A stretch of DNA of 64,000 nucleotides from Metellina segmentata (GCA_947359465.1 OX375877.1:75714698-75778697); one strand, 5' to 3'. Shown: positions 22,161 to 34,619, counted from the stretch's first letter. Made by a program: numbers and translations. Notes: generated by a model not told the origin, from the sequence alone.

Positions 22161-22516
22161 TGTATGGTTTGGAGTTTAAAGAAACTAAATCGTCTGAATT
22201 TCAATTACATTTAATTAAAGACGATCACAATTATGTATTTACAAAGTTTAAAGAATGACATCTAAAGCACGTTATTGCTTTAAGTAACAAATTCTGATTG
22301 AGAGTTTGGCGTCTAGAACACTGTTGCTGCAGTGCAAAATCTAATACTCATCGTCCGCCGGTTCCGCCGTCTGCAGAAAACCACGTCTGTTATCCTTAGC
22401 TCCCTTCTTTCGTCTGCGGGGTCGGGGCCAACGACCGAACACTGCACGGGGAAGGAATGTCGGTTGAGGTAGAAATGTCGGTTGGTTGCTATGCGGTGCG
22501 GGGGTCTGTTCTTACA
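22161..22516 (-). repeat. 5' LTR of gypsy element 1
   Basis: It is 356 bp and reads identical to the LTR at 17270-17625. It is followed on the plus strand by the target duplication TGTA at 22517-22520 and then by the right half of repeat X copy 2. Confidence 0.95.
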
Positions 22517-22803
22517 TGTATATCACAGGCCAGCGAGGAACAACCTCACCCGTCGCCTCTGGATCTCTCTTTCTGTGTCGTCTCCCCAACGGCCGATGCC
22601 GTAGTTTTTCAATCGACCAACGGCAAAAGTCAAAAGTTCATTCTGGAAGAACAAATACCACCTGCAGAAGACAAGTTCTCTGTTCAAGTCGTAAAGTGCT
22701 CGAAGCAAAAACACCAGCTCCCGCCAAAATACAACAAATCAGAATACGTTCGGCATTCCAATGATTGTTTTCTTTCTCCGGTCGGAGTATCTCACGATGT
22801 CAC
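22517..22803 (+). repeat. Dispersed repeat X, copy 2, right half
   Basis: It resumes the alignment with repeat X copy 1 (atgtatatcaca, gccag, gaggaacaacc, attctggaaga, acctgcag, ttccggtcgg-like). The two copies lose similarity near 22803 and 15075. Confidence 0.7.
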
Positions 22804-23380
22804 AGTTTGGGTTCTGTAAATGTAAGGGGTGTTACTGCTACTCTTGTAAAACCGTTCATACGATGGATTGCATTACATACAACAGCTTGTGTGCAGAATG
22901 TCTCAGTACTTCTTCCACTTCTGGAGTGCTCGAATATCTCGTCTGTCCCGCATCATGCTTACTGATATGAACTGAGTGACGATTTGCCACTTGCCGTTGG
23001 GTAAGCGTTCGCTTTGCAACGGTACAATTCGATCAGTTCTTATCTTTCCGTTTGCAGGCCCATGCATAACATGCATGTTAAACTTCTTGGAATTCGTTCG
23101 AAATACGCGTTGGGATGAAGAACGCCACACGCGCAACAGTTTGCGGCTATACATTCAATTCCACAAAATAAATGTTTAGAATGCCCCTAAACAAAATGTT
23201 ATGTGCTCCTTACCCCCATATAATGTTAGGCCAGAAAATTTAAAATCACCCTGTATAAAAAAGTGCATAAGCAATTAGCATCTTTAAAACTCTAAATTGA
23301 GTCTGCCTACCGATCTTGACACGTCTTTTCCTCACGAATGTTAACATCATAACTTAATCGCAATTATAATCAATCCCAAT
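22804..23380. other. Unassigned stretch
   Basis: Several short overlapping frames are present, none recognised. No repeat or RNA feature is seen. Confidence 0.45.
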
Positions 23381-23383
23381 TAA

Positions 23384-23855
23384 GGCCCGGTGCACACATC
23401 CGGTTTTTCAACGTGCGGCGCCTCTGCCGCAACGCAAGTGCGGTTTGAGACATATTAGATCCGATGGAGCAGCGCACACTGCCTCCAGCGCCGCTGGGGC
23501 GACGCACGTCCAACTTGCGTGCACTTTTAACAGCAGTTCCTCCTATGCTATTGAGAAGCTTCAATAGCATATTACGGTCGCCGCACATGAGTCTCCGTTC
23601 TGAAGTACCTTGTTTTAAAAAACAAATGGAATATAAATAATAATTAATAAATTGTTGTTTCCAGTAACGTCTATTTTGTGTTTCAAAATATACTTTTTTT
23701 ACACCAAGCGAAATAAACACGTTTTCTTCGATAGAATATTTATCGGAAATGGCGCGAAATGAGTTCGTGTATCATTTCACGGTTATGTGTGCACAGTTGG
23801 GCTTCGGTGCCGCAGTGGCGCCGCATGTTGAAAAACCTGATGTGTGCGCCGGGCC
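23384..23855. mobile_element. PIF/Harbinger-like MITE, 472 bp
   Basis: The terminal inverted repeats are ggcccggtgcacacatc and the mirror image gatgtgtgcgccgggcc, continuing into tttttcaacrtgcggcgcc on both sides. A TAA duplication lies at 23381-23383 and 23856-23858. It is non-coding. It has a different interior and TIR from the 177-bp MITE at 12485, but the same TAA target. Confidence 0.88.
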
Positions 23856-23858
23856 TAA

Positions 23859-26228
23859 AGAGTGTAAAAAGTAAAGGTTGTTAAACCTAATTGTTTAGAT
23901 TTTTGACAGGTTAAGATCAAAACTACCTAAACTCTTTCTCCTCTCTGTACACGATTTTCTGTCAATCTTTTTCCCTCTTTGGTTGAAGCCAATTGTTTTA
24001 ATTCCTCTATTTGTTCAATTTAGTTTTTGATCAGAGAGGTCCAATCAGATAGGTTCTCTACTTTCTTGAAGTAATCGATCTTGCTTCACAAGTATATTTT
24101 TGTGTCAGAAGAAAAATATTTTTGGCATTATCTGACGTCATACGATACGAAATTAGGTATACTGATTCGCCAAAAGCAAGCTCGCCACTTCATACCTCAT
24201 ATGACGTCACTTCTTAATGTCAAACGTCATATATATTGCGTCAAAGATATTGGAAATTAAAATTCTTCAAATGATTTTTCGAGTTTACTGCTTTGCTTTG
24301 TGTTTCCATCTATTTTTAAAAAAAGGCCCTATTCTTTTTGTCTACAATTTCTTACTGCTGATTGGAAATTATAAAAAGGTATGCAACCTAAGAACTTATC
24401 TTATTCTAGTACCCGTTAAAAATCGCTATTATTACTCAATTTAAATAAAACTATTTCCTTAAATGGAACAAATCAGTAAATTCTAAATAGCTTATTTCTA
24501 TGACGAAATCGTAATTCGACCTTCTTGGAAATATCATTTCATGTTTGGAAACCATCGCAATATTGAAGTCCACTATTATTTGCACTAGGAAACTACAGTT
24601 GTGTATTTATAATTTTGATGTTTTAATCATTCGATTTTAAGATGTAAAACGTTCAATTATGTGAATTTAGAAAATGTTTAGCTTCTAATAAGTTTTGACC
24701 TTCTTCACCAATAAAATCTTTCTAAATGATTCTATGATGTAAAATGACCAATGTAATCTTTACAATGAATCCTTTTCCATATAATGAGTTAAAAGAGAGG
24801 TTCTCTCCAAATAATTATATTCTAAGAAAAGAACCGATAGCAACTTTCTAAGAGTTGAAGTAATCCACCATGGATTCTTTAGAAATATACGATTAGTAAG
24901 TTATTAAGTGTGTTTTGGGGTAAAAGCTACATACTACACTACTCATAAATCTCACAACACTCAAAAAAGATTATCTAAACGTATTAGTTTTCATTTCTGA
25001 AGTTTTTGATAAATTATAAAAATTGAAACTGTCAATAATATCTTCAAATTAAAAAAGCCTTGGTTTGCAAAACATTAGTAATTGGTCCACAAACCATCTG
25101 TCATTACTTGTCCCATCTGAGTGAATAAAACCTCCTCTGTAAATATATATCACACTGTGACAAAATGCGACGATTATAAATAATACCAGAGATTATAACA
25201 ATCCTTGAAACTCCTGGAATGTTTCTCCAAGAGCTCACCTGGAGATCTCATTGTGTTAAATTGATATCCCGGAAAACTGAAATGTACTGCTTTTTCTTTT
25301 TTTAATTTCAGTTATAAAGGAAAAATACCTTAATTCCAACGTAACTTTTAAAAAGTATAGAAAAAAAAAATGTGCCTCCCAGATTGCACAGCGAAGAAAT
25401 TGCCATGGATATCAGTAAGACCCAATCAAGCTTGAAATCGGCTACGATGAAAGAGAAATTTTAAGAATCCAAATTATGACAGTAAATACGATTTCCAATG
25501 ACGAAAATGGGTACTTTAACGCAACTTGACTTTTTAACTGGAAAGTACGATTGTGTAATCAACAGGTTTTTTTCTGTGTGTCTACAGTAAATGCGAATTC
25601 CAAGTCGTATGAAACTTGAAAAACTCTGGAGAAAACTTCAGAAATATGCTTTTCTAAAATGTGTACGAATCGTGCCATCAGTACTTGCGGCTTACCTTAT
25701 TTGCCGTACTATTTTTCTATGAGTTGGATACACTCGTCACCGACCCCAAAATAGACAACTTACTGCCACATGACGGGTACTAATAATCTTGTACTGCTAC
25801 TTTGAAACTTGATTAATTTAAGTTCAGTTTACATTAATCCAAGGATTTGGCGTTTATTCATGAAATATTTATTTCTAAAGGAAACATGAATCAGCCTAAT
25901 TTCTTCTGGTTATTATTTATTTAGGAAATACGCAAAACAATTTATGAAATGAATAAATATGATGATACCGAGTATATAAATGTATTTGTACGAGTTATTC
26001 GACGATAAATAATATTTTCTGACATTGAAAAGAAACCATGACAGATTCAACTTGAAACGAAGTATGGTAATATAACATGACGCATTTTATAATCAGAATT
26101 TTATCCCTGGTAAAAAAAATTTTATCCACAAAATAACGCAAAAAGTAAAATTATCTTTTATAAAATGCCTTCCAAAAAATTCCTTATGGGACAGAGGAAT
26201 ACTTTTCGTATTGCGTGGAATTCATGTG
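23859..26228. other. Unassigned AT-rich stretch, 2.4 kb
   Basis: No gene is recognised on either strand. The segment at about 24785-24890 (ttctaagaaaagaaccgatag) resembles reverse-complemented units of the 9030-9870 array. Otherwise no structure is visible. Confidence 0.45.
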
Positions 26229-26236
26229 TCCGGACC

Positions 26237-26710
26237 CAGGGATGCGACATCGATATCATTGTTTTCAAAACTTCGATGTTTTTAAAAAAAACATCGATGT
26301 ATTGGAGTCGATGTTTTTGTAACATCGATGTTTATACTTGTCGATGTTTTATTTTTAAATGAAAAAAATACCGTTATACAAATTTTAAAAATAACCAAGT
26401 AGCATAATTTTTATAATCAGCTAATTGAACATGCTTTTAGACCAAAGTGGCCAAGGGTGAAGGGTCTGAAAAGTAGGGATGCGACTTCGATGTCGATGTT
26501 TTCGAAACATTGAGGTTTTATATAAAAAAAAAACATCGATATATTGGAGCCGATGTTGCATTACTAGTTGCTAAACCAGTTTTAAAAAATGGGGAAAAAA
26601 GTTTAAATACACTGAATTTTAAAAAGATCGATGGTTTCGGGGAGATGTATTATCAACATCGATATTTGAATTTTGAACATCGATGTTTTGCTGTCGATGT
26701 CGCATCACTA
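26237..26710 (+). mobile_element. hAT MITE of the ACATCGATGT family, copy 2
   Basis: The ends are CAGGGATGCGACATCGAT and the mirrored cgatgtcgcatcacta. An imperfect 8-bp target duplication flanks it (tccggacc at 26229-26236, tctgggcc at 26711-26718, two mismatches). It has the same interior as copy 1, including the 'caagggtgaagggtctgaaaag' block. Divergence at both TSD and TIR marks an older insertion. Confidence 0.85.
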
Positions 26711-26718
26711 TCTGGGCC

Positions 26719-27861
26719 CAGAATGATTTTGACGTAGAATTATATATTTCCCCTCCTCTCCGTAAACGTATGCATTTGACCACTCACAGAAAATGAGTTG
26801 TAACTTCGGTGTATTTTATCGCTATTAGTAGCTTGCTTTCAATCCTTATCAAAGTGGAAATTTAACCCATGATTCGTGGTCCTAAAAGGATATGTTACTC
26901 ACGTTCTACTATCTTTAAATTGTACTCAGCCTTCTTCACTATCTGTCTCAGTTCTGCTTTGCTATCTTACTCAGTTAAGTTTGTATCGAGCAAACGTTTC
27001 TGGATAACTGGTGGGTGAATGTAATGACTACACAGTCACATGGTGAAGTGTCCCTACTGGAGAGTTGAGGGCCGTAGTATACAAAACTCAGAATGATTAA
27101 CAACGAACTTGATTTGCTAGTAACAAACTTATTAACCTGAATTATCTTCGCACTAGACTCAGTCGCTGGATTACCATTCAGGTAAGAATATTATTGATAT
27201 TATTTTTTTATCATTTTAATGATTTCAATTGAAAGATGAGTGATCAGAAAAAGTGGTTTTATAACTATCTGTTAGAGCTATTCTATTATGTATATTATTA
27301 TTTTTTAAATACGGTTTAATGACATTTTTTGCGCTTTAAACTCTCCTGGGCTTTTCACGGGTGAAAATTCAAAGGTCGACGAAAATGTAATCTTTTTTAA
27401 ACTTAAAGCTGACTGGAAAAATCTTCTTTGTGGAGAAAATTTTCATATGAACGCTAATTTCGAAGATTTGACTTGAAACAGTGGCAACCATGAAAGAAAA
27501 ACATCGGAATCTATGGATTTCAAGACTCGAATGCTAAGATTAGAAGAAAATTTTGTTTTCAAACTCACTGTACCGTATTTAGTGTTATTTTTATAGGTTT
27601 CGCCATCGATGTTGCGTTTAAATTTTTTTCCCATTATTTTAAATAAACATTAATAATAGAATGAATAATTGTACTTTTTATTTGTATATATCAAGCAAGT
27701 TTTTCTTGGCCTTCACTATATCGTTCCCATTGCTTTTTCTTGTGCCAAAGAAGCACGATATATAAAGTGATCACTGTAATTAGAAACATCTATGTGAACA
27801 AAATGAATCAACGTGCTGTATTTTGTGAAATTAGTAAGTAGCATTAGCTTTATCTTAATAA
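26719..27861. other. Unassigned stretch
   Basis: No gene is recognised. The block 27430-27510 is a diverged match to 5105-5215 (gagaaaattttca..., gcaaccatg). Confidence 0.45.
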
Positions 27862-28683
27862 CTAACCACTGCGTGTCTAGCCCGGTGTTTCAAGTGACAA
27901 TTGCTTTTGTGGAATTATTGGTTTGCTTCGCAAACCAAATGGGAATACGTCTATTGGATTACAGCCATCACGGATTCCCAATTGGTTTCCTTCGCAAACC
28001 AAATTGTGAATATTATGAACTATGGTTTGCTTCGCAAACCAACACCACGGACAACGCTGTAATGATCTCGTCATTGTCAAATTCGACAAAATTCGTCTTG
28101 TGAAGAGATCCAATCGGCGTGAATCGGCACGATCTCTTGCGAAAATATAAATATTTAATTGAAAAATTATTTATTAAGAGAAAATCAAAGAAAATATTTC
28201 GTGTAAAATTTTTCGCAGATCCGCACATAAGATCAGCATAATAAGAATGGAATGGAATCCGTTGCAATTTTCAATCTATCTTTAACGACCCCGATTTTAC
28301 AAAAAAAAAAGAACTAAACAATGCCAGTCAAAATGTTCTCTGTGGAATCGTTTGAGAGGGGACTACACATTCACATTTAATTGCGAATAGCGGAAGGTGA
28401 AAAAAATGGCATGGTTCTGAAGGCTGTCATCAATAGTGACGATTATGACGTGACGTCAGAGGGGAAAATAGCAAAATTCTGTCCTGTCTTCAATTGACGA
28501 AGCGGGACGGAACGAAGAGATTCATTTTTAAATATTCTGGATTGAATTTTAAAATTCACCTCGATCCTAAAATTGCAATACCTTTGGACTACCTGTGTGC
28601 CAAATCACATTACTGTAAGTGCCATAGATTCGTCAGGACTTTGCGTGCAAGAAACAAACACTTCCATTTTATAATAGTAGAGA
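27862..28683 (-). mobile_element. Non-autonomous Helitron, 822 bp
   Basis: On the minus strand it starts TCTCTACTATTATAAAATGG (after A) and ends in a hairpin closing on TTAG followed by T. It contains three palindromic units GGTTTGCTTCGCAAACC or near variants at about 27926, 27985 and 28025. It also carries the family blocks 'ccaatcggcgtga', 'tcttgcgaaaatataaa' and 'ttgcaatttt'. It is non-coding. Confidence 0.8.
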
Positions 28684-29430
28684 TTACTGCATCTGTTCCC
28701 AAGAATCACAGGTAGATTTTATTGGTAATAGTGAAAATTCGTTGGAAGTAATGCAGGGAAGACTAGAGGTTGCAGGACAGATATATGGGTGTGAAACCCT
28801 CAGATAGTTCATTAACGTCACGCAGCTGGGCACGAACCGGATTTTCACCTTTTATTACGGCGAGTAGTGAAATTTGTGCGGAAGCTTTCGCTGATTAGTA
28901 TAATCATTGTTAGGAGAACGTGGACCACAGTGTTACACAATTTTTATTTTCAGCTGCGGCATCAAGATATGCATCTAAATGAAGCAAAAAGAGCCCTTAA
29001 AATGATCTGTGAAAAACATCTTACATTTCATTAAAATAAAAGAAACATTTATTTCCAATATTTAATGCTTTTGGAAGTGATGACATTGTAATATTGTGAA
29101 CCACTGTCGGGGTAGAATGATACTCACGGCGGGATACAGTGTTACGTAACAGCAACAGTAAATATAAAGAATGTGCTTTTATTAAAATTCATTTTTTTTT
29201 CAATACAATAAAACCCCGATTAACCGAGTCTCCTCTTCAACCGAGCTGTCAAATATTTCTAGGACTTTTTTTTGGTCCTACGTTTTCCATTTTTAAAACT
29301 ACCCAAAAGAATTCTGACCTTGATCTCACAAACACTCAGGAAAACGAAATCCAACAATACTACCCCCCTTACTTTTCATTGTATCACGCACTAAAAGCTA
29401 TCGAAAGTGCTGTTGAATATATATCACAAC
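28684..29430. other. Repeat-rich flank with GGNNCACAGTGTTAC motifs and a pogo-like end
   Basis: ggaccacagtgttacac (about 28921) and gggatacagtgttacgt (about 29132) are two copies of a motif that recurs inverted near 35760-35800 and 36120-36165. At about 29212 'aaccccgattaaccgag' resembles a pogo/Tigger terminal repeat. No gene is recognised. Confidence 0.4.
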
Positions 29431-29870
29431 AAGAAGAATCGACACCAGCAATAGGGTGGAGCGAAAAACACGAATTTCGGAAATTGAAAACGCCTATGGT
29501 GGGAATAGTTGGGGACTACCATGCTTATTAATAATACAAACTATGAGCTAAATCAATTAATATCTTCAGGTGCCAAAATCACTTTGAAATTTCGAAAATT
29601 TTCCAATTTTTTCACAAAAATAATAATAGCTCATTTAAAAATTTTAATACATCTTATTTAAAGCCATGGGTGGGTGAAATGAACTTCCCTGCTTGTAAAA
29701 TAAAGTGTTACACCTAACATTATCCCTGATAATAAAATTTCCTCTTTTTTTTAGAGCGCCATCATGCGCGTCTCCACTTTTCTCAATAGACACATCATTG
29801 CGACCACGCGTTTACACGGGCGCTTCCCATTGCAGCTCTTCGCTGATTTTGCATTATGAAAACAATCCAG
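29430..29870 (+). repeat. Inverted repeat, left arm (pairs with 33375-33795)
   Basis: About 420 bp (ggtggagcgaaaaacacg, gcctatggtgggaatagttg, ttcaggtgccaaaatcac, gggaagttcatttcacc-type blocks) recur in reverse complement at 33375-33795 with few differences. The two arms enclose the decayed gene at 30040-31760. Confidence 0.85.
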
Positions 29871-30039
29871 AACTCAGCACGAGGAGGTGGCTGCATATCG
29901 AGTTCCACCACCCCTCTAAAAATTTCAATTTAAGTTACTAGCTTACACTAAAAAATTAAATTGAAGTTACTGGCAAGTGCTTTAGCTTAAAAGTGGTTGA
30001 TATTGGTTTTAGGTTTCAAATTTTGGGTAAAGCAAGTCT

Positions 30040-31760
30040 AGAGAAGCAATTCTTGACCTAATAAATTCATTTCGTGCTTCTGTACCATATACTGTACTAT
30101 ATGCTAAAGTTACTAGTTTAACGCAACGTTCTACTGCTTGTGAATGGAATGGAAGTTAAGCATGTTACTATTGGTTGGTTGGAACGTCTAGAATCATAGA
30201 GTTGAGTTGATCATCAGGAAGAGATACTGTAAGTGGTGGATCTGTAATGGAATCTGATTGCCATTCAATTAGATTTATACAATCGTCTACTTCGAAGTTA
30301 AACTTAGGAATTTTGAACTCTAGAATATTCTTTTCAACTTTATTATTTTTTTTGTCTTAATTTTAAATTCTTCTAAGGCTCAATTCTCTGACGTGTTTTC
30401 GATCATTACCAAAATAATATTTTCTGGATGGGCATAATAAGAATTTCTTTACAAAGTTATATCTACTACAATTTTTAAATCCTCAGGCAAATATCTCGAT
30501 TTATTTAAAATATTGTAAAAATGAAGACTTCCGTACCGACATGATGACTGACTTTTAATTTTAAACCACACATATGAGTGTACCTTCACAACATACTCTG
30601 TTAATATTTTCAAGTTATGGGTTGGATCTTCAGTTGAAACTTACTATAACCTTAAAATTATATTTGTCGTCGTCAACCATCTGGAATGATTCAATTTTCC
30701 TGGATCTTTTTGTGACAAGCTTAATGGAATATATTTATTTGATATTCCTGTGCACATTTCGTAAAGGTATCGTTGATCAGTGCTAAGATCCTCTAGAACA
30801 ATATCTGGCAAAGTTACTTCTATCTTTTCAAAGTTTGTAAAAGGCAATTTTTCACAAGATTCTAACATTTTTCCAATTTCTCCGCTGTATCCCTTTGGTC
30901 CAGTGGTTTTCCCTTCTAAATGTTGCAACAAATGACGTAAAGTTAGCTGGGTAGCTCATGTGTATGTAATAAACAAATAAACCAATTCACACAGGACGTC
31001 CTAAAAAAGAGCTCGATATGTCGAATGGCTCTATTTTTCAAACCTGTATTTACCACTATACCATCACAACCAACCACTTGCATCTTAGAAAGATCGATAT
31101 TTTTCTCCAAAAAGTTAAAATACTTGTTTTAATATTTTGAGAAGAGCCAGTCGTAGGAGTGACATGTCCCATATATTTTGATCCTGGTTCTAGTATTAGA
31201 ATGATATGTTCTTCTGTTACTCTTTCTAGCAATCCTTTCTCTTTCTTTAATCATTACTAAAGTTTAATCCTTTCGCTCATCAAAGTATATTCCATAATCT
31301 GATAAAGAGGTAGTTTCCTCATTTTTCCTTTTCAAGTAGATGCCTTTCTTTTCTAATTTTACTACGATTAACTATGTTTGAAGAATCTTCCTTGGAAAAA
31401 TTTTTCCGTATCCTTCACAGCAGCATTTGTTAGAATTGCTGCCGATCTATCGGAAACACCAGTTCTGTCACAAGACTGAGCTACATTTGGAAGTTTAGTT
31501 CTCCTTTGTGAAGTTGAAGGAGAATTATTATCAATGATTGTGTTTATAGTGTCATTATAATTCTTAAGCAAATTAAAACTCAAAGTAGCTCCCGTAATAG
31601 AGGGCGAGAGTATTTTGGATTGTTTTCCTTTACAATCTTTGAGCTGAATGTTTTGGCTCTCTGCTTCTCTTTCTTTGTGCTGCAATCTTTTCTTCAAGCA
31701 TTCTACTGGTTTTAATGTCGACATTTTCAATGACCATTTTTCGAAATGTCCTTTGATCTG
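30040..31760 (-). pseudogene. Decayed transposase-like gene (CDRTGVSDR/RWLTT family)
   Basis: Reading all minus frames downward from 31760 gives one protein family in order, broken by frameshifts and stops. The pieces are CDRTGVSDRSAA (about 31450), VNRSKIRKER (31368), YFDERKD (31270), EPGS-like and GHVTPTTGSS (31180), VVGCDGIVVNTG (31060), WFICLLHTHELP (30970), LQHLEGKTTGPKGYSGEIGK (30925), DLSTDQRYLYEMC (30770), HSRWLTTTNIILRL (30670), NLIEWQSDSITDPPL (30250) and HSQAVERCVKLVT (30140). These motifs belong, in that order, to an uncharacterised protein family I remember as frequent in arthropod and cnidarian genomes and mobile-element-borne. The GCDG and CLLH motifs look like parts of a transposase core, but I cannot name the superfamily. 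No intron is needed to read it. It lies between the inverted arms at 29430-29870 and 33375-33795. Confidence 0.8.
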
Positions 31761-32385
31761 TTAAAAAAGCTCTTTCAGCACTAGGTACGTTCATTTTGAA
31801 AGTACAACTAAGAAAGTTCTTACATTTGCATATGCTAATATCAAATAGATTTTTTTTTCTGCTGATTCCCTAAAGGACACAATCTTTTACGAGAAATCTT
31901 GTTTGCCAGTATTTTTTAATAGTTTCTTAATATTTCTATATGTTTTATGGTATTTTTTCAGCACATATATTGTTTGTTGGTTTGTTACAGTTGGAATCGA
32001 ACTTTTCCCTCATAATCCTTTAAGCTCTTTAATTAAAATTGAACATACATCAGTCACATACTAGCATCTCTTTTATAATCTTTCTGTATGTAAAGATAAT
32101 ACTTGATAACATCTCCATATGTTGGAAGCATGTTAGGCTTCACTATTTCAGACATTCCAAACACGGGACATACATCTACTGATCGTGTCCTAGGCATTTC
32201 GACTAATTCACAGAATCGTGTATCCTTGACAAAACAAACCAAATCAAATCCAAACAAGCTGAACTTAAAGATTAAAATTCAGTATAAAAAATATCTAAAA
32301 TAAGTAAAAATAAACAATAAAATACGCACCAAGAAACAAAAGCGAATCAATTTGAACAAAGGACTTAGTTTTCCTCGGTAGACAA
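31761..32385. other. Interior of the inverted-repeat element, unassigned
   Basis: This is AT-rich sequence upstream of the decayed gene. It may include the lost 5' end or promoter of that gene. Nothing specific is recognised. Confidence 0.4.
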
Positions 32386-33295
32386 GATCGGTAGTGCATT
32401 TGCTAGAAGCGGCTCAATCCCATGATAGTACTTTACGCAAGTCCAACTTGATTGGCTAGTTTCACGGGCTTGGCTTCACTTGGATATCTCGCCAATCTGA
32501 TTGTTGCAGTAACCATTTGATTTTGAATATGCGCGTTGTTTCGTAGAAATACAATACTTACACTAGCGCCTCAGCGTACAGCGTAAGTGTCCGACAAGTT
32601 GACTCTGATTTGCTCCTCACATATATGTTGTATGGTTGTTGTTAGTAGTATTTCTTGCCAACTTATATTAAGGGTACTTATACTTTTAAGAGCTTCTTTT
32701 CGTGAAGCAACAATGACCGAATGGCTAGTCACCTACCTTCAGATCAGCTTCGGCAGCGGAGGATGACTTCTCGAGTTCGAACCCAGCGGGTGAAAAATTT
32801 TTAGATCCTCCAAATTATTTTTAAAAAATTCCTTTTCATTCTAATTTACTTTTCCTAATTTTTAATACCCTTTTTATATTTTTCCAAGCTTCCGTTGATT
32901 TTACATAAATAATCTAAGAACCACTCCTGAACTCACTACCAGCTGATATTATTCCGCCCCTCTGCCGTCCCCTTTGCTTTAGGATGATGGTGTCGTATCC
33001 ACCCCCTGGCTTAGGACCATTCTGATGTAACAAAAAGCATACATAAAACACTAACTTATATAATTATTAACTTATATAATAAAAGGATACAATTTTCGGC
33101 TCCCACCTCTACCCACCCATAGCCATGGATCTGAAAAGAAAAGAAGAAAGCAGAAAGGAAGAGATAAATCGCCAACAGAAAAATTCTCATGACATACGTA
33201 TCTAGGTCATGTGATCCGATTAGCCAATCAAGTTGGACTTGCGTAAAGTACTATCATGGGATTGAGGCGCCTGTGCATTTGCTGGAGCATACACC
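32386..33295. repeat. Internal inverted repeat pair with perfect 45-bp core
   Basis: Caatcccatgatagtacttt followed by acgcaagtccaacttgattggc at about 32409-32453 is exactly reverse-complemented at about 33215-33259. Imperfect homology continues outward (gtgcatttgct). Spacing is about 0.75 kb, so it may be a MITE inside the larger element. Confidence 0.65.
32705..32795 (+). repeat. tRNA-like fragment, probably SINE or tRNA pseudogene
   Basis: Tgaccgaatggctagtcacc resembles an A-box region and gagttcgaacccagcg a B box. They are spaced as in a class II tRNA, with a long variable region (agcttcggcagcgg). The acceptor strands do not pair, so it is not a working tRNA. Confidence 0.4.
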
Positions 33296-33374
33296 TTCTA
33301 GATATTTACAAAAAAGTGGGCGGATATTTAAAGAAACCCAGACACCTCCACTCCATGTGGTGAAATACGAGTTA

Positions 33375-33795
33375 TTTATCCTTTATAAACAAGCGAAGAA
33401 AGGGAAGCGCCCGTGCACCTTAGTAGCGAGAAACGCAATGATGAGTCTATTGAGAGGAGTGGAGACGTACTTGATATAGCGCTCTAAAAAATGGGGAAAT
33501 TTTTAAATTTCCGTAATAATGTTAGGTGTTACACTTTTTTTTACAAGCAGGGAAGTTCATTTCACCAACCCATGGCTTTAAATAAGATGTATTAAATTTT
33601 TTAAATGAGCTATTATTATTTTTGTGAAAAAATTGGCAAAATTTCGAAATTTCAAGGTGATTTTGGCACCTGAAGATATTAATTGATTTAGCTCATATTT
33701 TGTATTATTAATAAACATGGTAGTACCCAACTATTCCCACCATAGGCGTTTTCAATTTCCGAAATTCGTGTTTTTCGCTCCACCCTAACCAGAAA
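33375..33795 (-). repeat. Inverted repeat, right arm
   Basis: Reverse complement of 29430-29870. It ends at 'cgctccaccctaacc', the mirror of 'agggtggagcg'. The arms are noticeably more similar to each other than the enclosed gene is intact. Confidence 0.85.
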
Positions 33796-34029
33796 TCCTG
33801 TTAACCTTAAAAAAAAAATGTCGAAACATTTTTTGCTGCAGAAAAACGCCAAAGTAACGTAAAACAAATAAAAAACATTTAAGGCCTTTTTAAGTAAGAA
33901 CTCTTTTATTACCATAACAATATAAATTGCATGAGGTGTATCTGTATAATTTGTATTTGTTAAATGACCAACACGATTTATTTTATTTACAATTTTCGCT
34001 TTAATCGAGTTTTTCGGATATCCGAGTTA

Positions 34030-34545
34030 GTGATGTTGCGTGTGATGAGAAGAAAAACACATTTATTAAAATAATAAATATTTAAAACAGAAAACAGCAA
34101 AATAAAAGATGTTGGTAAAAATTGTTATAAAGATATTAATTTGTGATTCATTTTTATCTCTTGATCTCGCACAGTTGCCACAACTTACAACTAAAAGTGC
34201 ACAAAATTTAGAAATGTGAAATTAATTCAGATCGAAAGAAACAGAAAATATCACTGCTCACGTGATCTTGTTCATTCCCGTTCGTTGAAAAATATCGTCT
34301 GTCCCAAATATTCGGAAATCGTTTTCATTGCGCAAAGAACAAAAATAAGACTTGAAATAAATGAAATATCAGAGCTGAAATTCCATAAAAAAAAATAATT
34401 TTGCGAAGAATAATTACTTTTTCAGCAGTACTGGTAAAGTAATCGTAATATTCACTATACATTCCAATTTTTCCAAAACTACCAAATTATGGTTTATTTA
34501 AGTATACTTACTCAGGTGCTTTAGCATGAAACTGAACTAAATATA
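34030..34545 (+). repeat. Dispersed repeat Y, copy 1
   Basis: Landmarks are gttgcgtgtgat, atttattaaaataataaat, cacagttgccac, ttcgttgaaaaatatcgtct, gcaaagaacaaaaataaga and ttttcagcagtactggtaaa. They are shared in order with 50805-51370 (+) and 52790-53340 (-). No coding frame is recognised. Confidence 0.7.
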
Positions 34546-34619
34546 ACAATAAAGAAATGTTTAATATTTCCTTCACTAAACTAATAGATAATGTATAAAA
34601 TAAAACACATTGCAATCAA

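Larger units (their letters stand above)
17270..22516 (-). mobile_element. Ty3/gypsy LTR retrotransposon, element 1 (complete, 5247 bp)
   Basis: Two 356-bp LTRs that read identical bracket one long Gag-Pol frame on the minus strand. LTRs begin TG and end CA. The 4-bp target duplication TGTA lies at 17266-17269 and 22517-22520. The empty site in repeat X copy 1 (aagtatgtatatcac) confirms the boundaries. In element order the parts are 5' LTR (22516-22161), primer binding site, splice donor, Gag-Pol, splice-acceptor-like site, conserved TTCGAGGGCGAA box and 3' LTR (17625-17270). Identical LTRs and an open frame indicate a very recent insertion that may still be competent. Confidence 0.96.
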
